This document shows, piece by piece, positions 33,622-40,525 of a stretch of 64,000 bases of DNA. Where the stretch lies: assembly GCF_014649915.1 (NCBI RefSeq), contig NZ_BMTY01000010.1, positions 1 to 64,000 on the forward strand. Reading direction: 5' to 3'. The position numbers and the translations under genes were made by a program. Source of the DNA: Streptomyces toxytricini (GTDB lineage: Bacteria; Actinomycetota; Actinomycetes; Streptomycetales; Streptomycetaceae). The notes beneath the pieces are model-generated. The model did no database searches and had not been told where the DNA came from. It was given only the letters and a program-made list of their open reading frames with translations. How positions within the stretch are numbered: the first letter of the stretch is position 1; each line of letters opens with the position of its first letter.

Positions 33622-33972
33622 TCAGTCGGCGGCGGTCGATCCGAACGAGAACAGCTCGAGGGACCCGGTCAGTTCCAGCAGCCGCAGCATCTGATGGCTG
33701 GGCGCCGCGAGTCGCAGGACGTGCCCGTCGGCGCGGGCCTTCTCCCTGGCCGCCAGCAGGACGGTGAGACCCGCGGAGTCGCAGAAGGAGGAATGGCGGA
33801 GGTCGACCACGACGTCCGCGCGGTCCGCCGCCCGGGAGATGGCCCTGTCGAGCGCGGTGCGGAGCTCCGAGGCGTGGTCGAGGTCCATCTCGCCGCTCAC
33901 GCGCACTACACACCGTGCCCCGGCCGGGGGCGGGGCCGCGTGGACCGTTGTGCGCTCCTCGTCGACGGCCAT
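33622..33972 (-). CDS. STAS-domain anti-sigma factor antagonist
   Basis: 116 residues with the SpoIIAA/RsbV-type STAS fold: CVVRVSGEMDLDHASELRTA and VVVDLRHSSFCDSAGLTVLL. The conserved DSxGL includes Ser66, the residue phosphorylated by RsbW-type kinases to switch the protein off. In its free form it would bind an anti-sigma factor and release the sigma. ATG 33972. A RsbW-like protein exists at 2406-2846 but this is too far to imply pairing. Confidence 0.9.
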   Translation of the reverse strand: MAVDEERTTVHAAPPPAGARCVVRVSGEMDLDHASELRTALDRAISRAADRADVVVDLRHSSFCDSAGLTVLLAAREKARADGHVLRLAAPSHQMLRLLELTGSLELFSFGSTAAD

Positions 33973-34093
33973 GGCGCACCTCCTCGTCCGCAGAGCACCT
34001 GCCCCGCGAACCGCCCACCATGCCGCGCACACGCCCGCGCATGCGCCTGGTTTGCCGGAGCCCCGCAGCCCCGCAGCCCCGCAGCCGCCCCGC

Positions 34094-34792
34094 TCACGTG
34101 TGCAGGTGCGGTCCCGGGACGTACGCCGCCGCGACCACCAGCAGCGTGCCCGCCGTCAGAAGCAGGAGCCCCGACACCGGCCGGTCGGCGTGGATCCACA
34201 GCGCGCCGGCCAGACCGCCCGCGAACATCGCGCCCACGGAGGCGGCCCGGCGCGCGGTCGCCGCCGTGCCCCGGGCGAGGAAGGAGTCGCGGCCCAGCGG
34301 GGACCCGGCGAGCAGGGCGGTCATGGCGCGGGTGACCAGCGTCGTCGGCAGGTCGGGGACCTGGAGGCGCAGGCTCGTCACATTGCGGATGCCCATGGCG
34401 GCCGACAGCAGGCCCACCGCCGCGAGGTGCCGGCCCGTGGGCGCCCGGTGCACCGCCGCCACCCCCCACACGGCGACGGCGGCCGCTCCGACGAGGACGG
34501 CCTCCGCGACGAGCGAGAGGACGAACCAGCGGTGCCGGTCGGCCTCCAGCCGGGTCTCCAGCCGGGCGCCGGCCACGGCCCCCGCGACGAACGCGCCCAG
34601 CGACGTCGCGGGCGCCACCACCGACAGGCCGCCCTCGCCGGCCAGGCCGAAGGCGAAGAAGAGGACGTTCCCCGTCTGCATGGCGGTGAACACCGGCCCC
34701 AGCGCGAGCAGGCTCGCCGCCTCGACCAGCCCCGTCGTCAGGGTGAGCACCACCATGAACGGGGCCAGCACTGACGTGGTCTTCGGCTCCAC
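34094..34792 (-). CDS. DUF1275/YoaK-family membrane protein
   Basis: 232 residues with about six membrane helices. Family marks: LTLTTGLVEAASLLALGPVF with VFTAMQTGNVLFFAFGL, and a second region IRNVTSLRLQVPDLPTTLVT. These are constant in the YoaK family of unassigned small membrane transport-like proteins. The GTG at 34792 has GGGAGGGG. The following gene is divergent. Confidence 0.88.
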   Translation of the reverse strand: MEPKTTSVLAPFMVVLTLTTGLVEAASLLALGPVFTAMQTGNVLFFAFGLAGEGGLSVVAPATSLGAFVAGAVAGARLETRLEADRHRWFVLSLVAEAVLVGAAAVAVWGVAAVHRAPTGRHLAAVGLLSAAMGIRNVTSLRLQVPDLPTTLVTRAMTALLAGSPLGRDSFLARGTAATARRAASVGAMFAGGLAGALWIHADRPVSGLLLLTAGTLLVVAAAYVPGPHLHT

Positions 34793-35100
34793 AGCCCCTC
34801 CCGGGTCCCCGGGCCCGAGACGCGGCCCGACGCCACCAGTCTCCGCCGCCGCACCCGGCCGCGCGGCGCCGCAACGCCGTCGCCGCGGGCGTCGTCCGGT
34901 CGGGGCCCATCGTGCCGCGCCGCGGCGCGCTTGCGTACGACGGCCGCGGGGAGCGGTCCACGCTCGGACGGACGGACGGACGCAAGACGTACGGCGGGCG
35001 GGGCGGCCGCGAGGCGGACCGCGGACGGCCGCCCCCAGGCTCGGCACGGAGGTCGGCACATGGCGGGTCCCCACCCCAGCCCCCCGGGCGGGGCGCCGCG
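34793..35100. other. 308-bp divergent intergenic region
   Basis: Lies between the starts of the YoaK-type and ClC genes, so both promoters must be inside. A (CGGA)4 microsatellite is at 34965-34980. No clear hexamers or operator were picked out. An open frame in phase with the ClC gene continues upstream to 34912, so a longer protein is not excluded. Confidence 0.4.
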
Positions 35101-36390
35101 GTGACGGCGCACCGGCTCCCCGGCGCCTGCCGCGCCCCCCTCGTGGCGGCCCTGGCCGGCTGCCTGGTGGGCCTGGTCGGCGGGGCGTTCCGGTGGTGCC
35201 TGCAGCGGGCCGACGCGCTGCGCGGCCGCCTGCTGGAGACCGCCGCCGGACTCGGCGGCCCCGGGTGGCTGGTCCCCGTCGCCCTCGCCGCGGCGGGAGC
35301 CGCCCTCGCCTGCGCCATCGCCCGGCGCGTCCCCCACGCGGCGGGCAGCGGCATCCAGCACGTCGAGGCCGTCTGGCGCGGGGAGAGCGAGGCGCGCACG
35401 CCGTGGCTGCTGCTCCCCGCCAAGTTCGTCGGCGGTGTCGTCGCGATCGGCTCCGGGCTCGTCCTCGGACGGGAGGGTCCCGCGGTGCACATGGGTGCCA
35501 CGATCGGAGCCGAGGCGGGCCGGCGCACCGGCCTGGGTCCCGACGACACCCGGCTGCTGCACACCTCGCTCGCCGGCGCGGGCCTCGCCGTGGCGTTCGC
35601 CGCGCCCCTCGGCGGGCTGCTGTTCGTCTGCGAGGAGGTCACCCGGTCCGTGCGGCCGCGGCTCGTGCTGATGACCCTGATCGGCACGGCCACCGCCGCC
35701 GCCGTCTCCGCGCTGGTCGTCGGCGGCGCGCCGGTCTTCCCCTTCCCCGACGCGCCCGCCCCGCCGCTGTGGCTGCTGCCCGTCTTCCTGCTGTTCGGCG
35801 CCACCGCCGGGCTGCTCGGGGCCGCGTACGGGGGGCTCGTCATCGGCAGCCTGACCCTGGCCGACCGGCTCGCCACCCGGATGCCCGCCGTCGCCCGCGC
35901 GACCCTGATCGGCGCCGCGGTCGGACTGCTGATGGCGTTCGACCCGCTGCTCGCCGGCGGCGGCGACCCGCTCGGCGAACGGCTCCTGGCCGGCTGGAGC
36001 CCGGCCGTCGGCGTCCTCGCCGCCTACCTGGCCGTGCGTTTCGCCGCCGGACCGCTCAGCTACGCCGCCGGCACGCCCGGCGGGCTGTTCGCCCCGCTCC
36101 TGGCCGTCGGCGCGCTGTGGGGCGCCCTCGCGCACGCCGCCGCGGGGCCGCTGCTGCCCGGCCAGGCGGCCGGGCCCGGGGCCTTCGCCGTGGTCGGGAT
36201 GGCCGCCCTGTTCGCCGCCGTCGTACGGGCGCCCGCCACGGGCATCGTCCTGGTCGTGGAGATGACCGGTGCCACCTCGCTGATCCTGCCGCTGCTGGCC
36301 GCGTGCTTCGCCGCGACGCTCACCGCGGACCGGCTGGGCAGCGAACCGGTCTACGACCGCCTGCGGCGGCGCATGCGGGAGCACCCGTGA
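35101..36390 (+). CDS. ClC-family chloride/proton exchanger
   Basis: 429 residues, about 10-12 membrane helices. The selectivity-filter motifs are present: AAGSGIQHVEAV (GSGIP variant), LGREGPAVHMGA with gating Glu125, and AGTPGGLFAPLLAVGALWGA (GxFxP). The LFVCEEVTRS motif carries a Glu pair at the position of the proton glutamate, pointing to an H+/Cl- antiporter rather than a channel. No CBS domains are present. The GTG at 35101 is chosen because the family begins there; the ribosome site is weak. Confidence 0.9.
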   Translation: MTAHRLPGACRAPLVAALAGCLVGLVGGAFRWCLQRADALRGRLLETAAGLGGPGWLVPVALAAAGAALACAIARRVPHAAGSGIQHVEAVWRGESEARTPWLLLPAKFVGGVVAIGSGLVLGREGPAVHMGATIGAEAGRRTGLGPDDTRLLHTSLAGAGLAVAFAAPLGGLLFVCEEVTRSVRPRLVLMTLIGTATAAAVSALVVGGAPVFPFPDAPAPPLWLLPVFLLFGATAGLLGAAYGGLVIGSLTLADRLATRMPAVARATLIGAAVGLLMAFDPLLAGGGDPLGERLLAGWSPAVGVLAAYLAVRFAAGPLSYAAGTPGGLFAPLLAVGALWGALAHAAAGPLLPGQAAGPGAFAVVGMAALFAAVVRAPATGIVLVVEMTGATSLILPLLAACFAATLTADRLGSEPVYDRLRRRMREHP

Positions 36391-36435
36391 CCGCACAGCT
36401 CCCTGACCGCACAGCTCCCTGACCGCGCAACTCCC
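36388..36435. repeat. triplicated 16-bp tandem repeat
   Basis: Three contiguous 16-bp units begin at the ClC stop codon: TGACCGCACAGCTCCC twice exactly and TGACCGCGCAACTCCC once with two changes. The repeats put extra in-frame-type TGA triplets behind the gene. Function not evident; replication slippage is the simplest origin. Confidence 0.85.
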
Positions 36436-36470
36436 TGGCGCCGACGGCCCCGACGGGTGATCATGCGCTC

Positions 36471-37028
36471 ATGACCGGACAACCCGAGCGGTGGACCCAG
36501 GCGACCGTGTACCCCGACATGTGGGCCGATCCCGCCGAGGACCCCCGCAACAACGAGTCCAGCGCGGACGGCGAACTCGCCACGCTCCTGGACTTCCTGG
36601 CGAACTACCGCATCACCCTGCGCATGAAGTGCGAGGGCCTCGACCCCGGGCAGCTCGCCCGGCGCTCGGTGCCGCCCTCGACGATGTCCCTGCTCGGCCT
36701 CGTACGGCACCTCGCCGAGGTCGAGCGCGACTGGCGGAACTGGATCACCGACGGGGAGCCGCTGCCCCGGCTGTACGGCGCCAAGGACGCGGACTTCGAC
36801 GGCGCCGTCGCCGAACAGTCCGTGGTCGACGCGGCGTACGCCGATCTCGCCCGCGAGCAGGCCGCGACCGACGCCGAACTGGCCCGCCACGCCGACCTCG
36901 GCAAGCGGGTCGGCCGCGAGCGGATCGCGGTGCGGGAGCTGATGGTGCACAGGATCGAAGAGTACGCCCGCCACTGCGGCCACGCCGACCTGCTGCGCGA
37001 ATGCGTCGACGGAAGGGTCGGCCAGTAG
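36471..37028 (+). CDS. DinB/DUF664 family protein
   Basis: 185 residues forming a four-helix bundle. Family marks are ADGELATLLDFLANYRITLR, the His of LGLVRHLAEVERDWRNWI, and VHRIEEYARHCGHADLLREC, with three His positioned as in DinB metal sites (Zn/Ni). Members are thiol transferases or unknown hydrolases. ATG 36471. Likely metal-dependent small-molecule S-transferase. Confidence 0.87.
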   Translation: MTGQPERWTQATVYPDMWADPAEDPRNNESSADGELATLLDFLANYRITLRMKCEGLDPGQLARRSVPPSTMSLLGLVRHLAEVERDWRNWITDGEPLPRLYGAKDADFDGAVAEQSVVDAAYADLAREQAATDAELARHADLGKRVGRERIAVRELMVHRIEEYARHCGHADLLRECVDGRVGQ

Positions 37029-37070
37029 CCGCGGCGTGAACGCGACCGCCCCTCAACGGTCCCGTCGCCG

Positions 37071-38720
37071 TCAGAGGCGCTCGGGGCGTACGCACGCCCA
37101 GGCGTGGGACACGGCGGTACTGCCGTCCGCCCGCAGCGCCTCGAACGCGTAGTGGTGCGTGGTGCCCACGGCGGCCGTCGCGTCGGTGTGGCTGCGCGTC
37201 GAGGCCGGCAGCAGCCCCGTGTGCAGCGGTTCGTAGGCCCCTGCCGCCGGGTTCCACCGGCTGATCCGGTAGCCGGTGATCTGGTCGCACAGGGCGGTTT
37301 CGCGGCAGGTCCAGGAGACGCGGGGCCGGTCCTCGCCGAGGACCTCGGTGCTCCAGGTCAGGCCGAGGGCCGCCTGCCCGAACATCGGGACCGCGACGGA
37401 CGGCCTCAGGTCCGACATGCGCGCCGTGACCGTGGGGGCCTTCGGGTCCGTGGGCGACAGCCGGTTGCCCCACCGGTCCTTGGCGACCACGGTGTACACG
37501 TATTCGTCGCCTTCCGGGCTGCCGGGGCACAGCAGCGCCAGCGGTTCCGACGGCCCGTCGCCGCAGGTGTCCAGCCAGTGGACGGTGCCGTCCGCCCGGC
37601 GCTCGCCCCGCAGGCCGGAGTACGAGGCGATGTCGTCGTCTGCCGGGGCGGCCCAGCGGAGCACCATGCCGTCGTTGCGCGGCGTCGCCGTGAGGGCGGA
37701 CACCGGGCCGGGCGCCACCTGGTCGCCGCTGCGCACGGTGAGCGGCGCGGACAGCGCCGACTCGCGGCCGGCCGCGTTCACTGCCGTGACGGCGTAGGTG
37801 TGGAGGGTGCCCGCCGCCATCCCCTGGTCGGTGCACTTGCCCAGGAGCCGGTCGCTCCCGTCGATGGTGAGGCTGACACAGGTCACGGGGGTGAGCGAGG
37901 CGGGATCGAGGGTCCTGCCCGGCGAGCGGTAGACGCGGAAGTGGCCGCCGTTGGCCAGGTCGGTGGTGAAGGACCAGGGCATCTCCCAGTACAGGTGCGT
38001 CTGGTGGGCTTCGACGTAGGAGGTGAGCGCGGTGGGTGCCGGGGGCGTGGCCCGGTCGACGGTGGTGACCGCGGCTTCGGTGCCGGGGTCCGACAACCGG
38101 CCCGTCGTGCTGACCGCGCGGACGTGGTAGGCGACCCGGTCGCCGGTGGCCGGCGGGGTGTCGGTGAAGGTGGTGGCGGTGAGCGGCGCGGGGCCGCCGA
38201 CCGCGGTCCAGGGGCCGCTGCCGACCCGCCGGTAGAGCCGGTGGCCGGCGAGGTCGGCGTCCTTGCCCGCCGTCCAGCGCAGGGTCGCCTCAGCGGTCGC
38301 CGCGTCGTAGGCGGCGGACAGGCCCGTCGGGGGTGCGGGGCGCAGCGAGGAGGCGAACGGGCTGGTCCAGCGGGGGGTGGCACGCAGGGCCTGCGGGGCG
38401 GAGGGGGAGGCTGTCGAAGCGGCCGAGGCGAGGGAAACGGAGCTCGGCGCGGCACCGGCATCCGCGGCGCTGGTGGCGGCGGGGCTGAGGGCGGCGCCGA
38501 CCGGACCGGTCCGGCGCGGGTCGCTGCCTGCCGTCTGCGGGGCGGACGGCGCGGCGACGGCGTCTGACGCGGTGGAGGCGGACGACAGCTCCGCGTCGGG
38601 GGCCGTGGTGCCGGTGGCGGCGGGCGCGGGGCCGCCCGCGGTGGCGGGAGTGGTGGCCAGGACGCCGGCGGCGACGACGGCGGTCGTCGCCAGGGCGGTC
38701 AGCTGCTTGCGGGCAGTCAT
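37071..38720 (-). CDS. secreted fibronectin type III repeat protein
   Basis: 549 residues. A signal peptide (KQLTALATTAVVAAGVLATT, cleavage near ATAGG) is followed by about 100 residues of Ala/Ser/Thr/Pro linker and then several Fn3 domains marked by PPTGLSAAYDAATAEATLRW, PGPVSALTATPRNDGMVLRW with YTVVAKDRWGN, and a last SWTCRETALCDQITGYRISR. Cys residues in the later domains may form disulfides. No catalytic domain is seen, so it may bind carbohydrate, cell wall or other proteins outside the cell. ATG 38720. Confidence 0.85.
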   Translation of the reverse strand: MTARKQLTALATTAVVAAGVLATTPATAGGPAPAATGTTAPDAELSSASTASDAVAAPSAPQTAGSDPRRTGPVGAALSPAATSAADAGAAPSSVSLASAASTASPSAPQALRATPRWTSPFASSLRPAPPTGLSAAYDAATAEATLRWTAGKDADLAGHRLYRRVGSGPWTAVGGPAPLTATTFTDTPPATGDRVAYHVRAVSTTGRLSDPGTEAAVTTVDRATPPAPTALTSYVEAHQTHLYWEMPWSFTTDLANGGHFRVYRSPGRTLDPASLTPVTCVSLTIDGSDRLLGKCTDQGMAAGTLHTYAVTAVNAAGRESALSAPLTVRSGDQVAPGPVSALTATPRNDGMVLRWAAPADDDIASYSGLRGERRADGTVHWLDTCGDGPSEPLALLCPGSPEGDEYVYTVVAKDRWGNRLSPTDPKAPTVTARMSDLRPSVAVPMFGQAALGLTWSTEVLGEDRPRVSWTCRETALCDQITGYRISRWNPAAGAYEPLHTGLLPASTRSHTDATAAVGTTHHYAFEALRADGSTAVSHAWACVRPERL

Positions 38721-38912
38721 GGCGGGCGGGCGCCTTTCCGAACCGGGCGGCACGAGGCGACCGCAGGGAGGTTGAGTGGTGGAGGACGCTGCGGGTGGGG
38801 CCGGTGTTCCGCCGAAGCGGAGTCTTCCGATCGGTTCGCCCTGCAGCACAGAGCCTTCAGTGGTTGCACAAGGCTTCTTCCGGCCATCCCCGTATCGGGC
38901 CTTCGGGCCGCC

Positions 38913-39539
38913 TCAGCACGAACGGGATGCGGACCGGGGGCGCCCGGCCGCGTCGCACCCGGTGCCGCCGGCTGCCGTGCCCGTCAGGAGCAGGAGGGTG
39001 TCGACGAGGTCCTCCGCCGGTGAGCCCGTGGCCAGTCTCCGCAGCTGCTGCCCGAAGACCAGGGCCACCACCGCGCCGGCCAGGCGCTCGGGGTCCGGGA
39101 GGCCGAGCCGCTGGAGGATCCCGCGGGCGAGCGAGTCGTACGCGGCGAAGCACTCCGCGGCGGCCGCCCGGAGCCGCTCGTCGCGCCCCGCCTGGATGTA
39201 CAGCTCGAACGGCGCGATGTGCCTGCTGTCGAAGGCGGTTCCGCCGGCCACCGTCTCCACCATCTCGGCCGCGCCCGCGAGGTCCAGGCCGTCCGCGCGG
39301 GCGCAGTTCTCGGCCAGCTCGGTGAAGTGCTGCGTCTCCTGGGCGACGAAGTGCAGCAGGCTCTCCCGCAGCAGTTCGTGCTGGGTCGTGAAGTGGTAGG
39401 TGACCGAGCCCAGCGACACCTGCGCCTCCTTCGCGATCCGCCGGTTGCTCAACGCGGCGATGCCCTCCGCGCCGATGATCCGAAGGACGGCGTCGATGAT
39501 GCGCTGGCGGGTGTCGGCTGCCTTCTCCATGCGCGCCAT
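38913..39539 (-). CDS. TetR-family transcriptional regulator
   Basis: 208 residues. The N-terminal HTH is clear: RQRIIDAVLRIIGAEGIAAL with RRIAKEAQVSLGSVTYHFTT. The C-terminal domain is helical with a ligand pocket. Two Met starts are possible (39539 and 39530). Divergent from the SDR gene, with three palindromes in the 127-bp gap (39540-39666), so it most likely represses that gene and itself. Confidence 0.9.
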   Translation of the reverse strand: MARMEKAADTRQRIIDAVLRIIGAEGIAALSNRRIAKEAQVSLGSVTYHFTTQHELLRESLLHFVAQETQHFTELAENCARADGLDLAGAAEMVETVAGGTAFDSRHIAPFELYIQAGRDERLRAAAAECFAAYDSLARGILQRLGLPDPERLAGAVVALVFGQQLRRLATGSPAEDLVDTLLLLTGTAAGGTGCDAAGRPRSASRSC

Positions 39540-39557
39540 GGTCGCATCCGGCGGAAA

Positions 39558-39645
39558 CCGCCCCGCGGGGCGGGGGCACCGATCCATGCGATGGCATGGA
39601 CACGTCCGGCCGGACTGCCCTATGGTCCCGTTCGTTCGAACGAAC
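39558..39645. promoter_or_regulatory. TetR/SDR divergent promoter with three palindromes
   Basis: Three perfect palindromes lie in this gap. First, CCGCCCCGCGGGGCGG (39558-39573). Second, TCCATGC-GATG-GCATGGA (39583-39600). Third, GTTCGTTCGAACGAAC (39630-39645). A promoter reads TGGACA (39597-39602), 18 nt, TATGGT (39621-39626). The third palindrome covers the expected start site, the second overlaps the -35, so both would block transcription when bound. Confidence 0.6.
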
Positions 39646-39666
39646 AAGGAGAGAGGGCGACCACGG

Positions 39667-40458
39667 ATGCGATTCGACGGATCGACGGTTCTGCTGACCG
39701 GAGCCACCGGCGGCCTGGGAACGGAGCTCGCCGGAGCACTCGCCGGCAAGGGCGCCTCCCTCGTGCTCACCGGCCGCAGGAAGGACGCGCTGCACGCCGT
39801 CGCCGACCGGTTCGGAGCCCGCGCCGTCGTCGCCGACCTCGCGGACCCCGCCGACGTGGAGCGCCTCGCCGGGGAGTGCGGCGACGTCGACGTCCTCGTC
39901 GCGAACGCCGCCCTCCCCTCCAGCGGCGACGTCCTCGACTACACCCCGGCCCAGGTCGAACGCGCCCTCGCCGTGAACCTGCACGCGCCGATCCTCCTCG
40001 CCCGGCTCCTCGCGCCGCGCATGGTCCGGGCCCGCCGCGGCCACCTCGCGTTCGTCGGCTCCATCTCCGGCAAGGCGGCCACCAGGTCCTCCGCGCTCTA
40101 CAACGCGACGAAGTTCGGCCTGCGGGGCTTCGCCCTCGCCCTCCGACAGGACCTGCACGGCACGGGGGTCGGCGTGTCCCTCGTCCAGCCGGGATTCGTC
40201 CGCGACGCCGGCATGTTCGCCGCGACGGGCGCCAAGCCGCCGGCCGGGATGCGCACGGTCTCCCCGGCGCAGGTCTCCGCCGGCCTCGTCCGCGCCGTCG
40301 AGCGGAACCTGTGCGAAGTCAACGTGGCGCCCGCCGAGTTGAAGCTGCTGAGCGCGATAGCCGGGCAGTTCCCCGCGTTCGCCGAAAGGGTGCAGGGCCG
40401 CATGGGTGTCGAGCGCACCCTCACCGACATCGTGACCGCCCAGCGCGACACCCGCTGA
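39667..40458 (+). CDS. SDR-family oxidoreductase
   Basis: 263 residues. It has TGATGGLGTELAGAL (TGxxxGxG), a NAA motif (LVANAALPSS), catalytic Ser in FVGSISGKAA, and the YNATK active-site Tyr/Lys pair. The arrangement matches ketoreductases or short-chain dehydrogenases with unknown substrate. ATG 39667 has AAGGAGAGAGGG. Under probable control of the divergent TetR gene. Confidence 0.92.
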   Translation: MRFDGSTVLLTGATGGLGTELAGALAGKGASLVLTGRRKDALHAVADRFGARAVVADLADPADVERLAGECGDVDVLVANAALPSSGDVLDYTPAQVERALAVNLHAPILLARLLAPRMVRARRGHLAFVGSISGKAATRSSALYNATKFGLRGFALALRQDLHGTGVGVSLVQPGFVRDAGMFAATGAKPPAGMRTVSPAQVSAGLVRAVERNLCEVNVAPAELKLLSAIAGQFPAFAERVQGRMGVERTLTDIVTAQRDTR

Positions 40459-40525
40459 CCCCGCCCGCACCCGCCGGATCCGCTCCACCCCTCCCACCCC
40501 CACCGGAGAACGGAAAGGCGACCCG

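Noticed and set aside
34965..34980. (CGGA)4 microsatellite as a phase-variable element
   Set aside because: Only four units and no coding frame is controlled by it as far as I can see.
36388..36435. Tandem repeat as an attachment site
   Set aside because: No integrase, tRNA or second copy at a distance; simple tandem duplication explains it.
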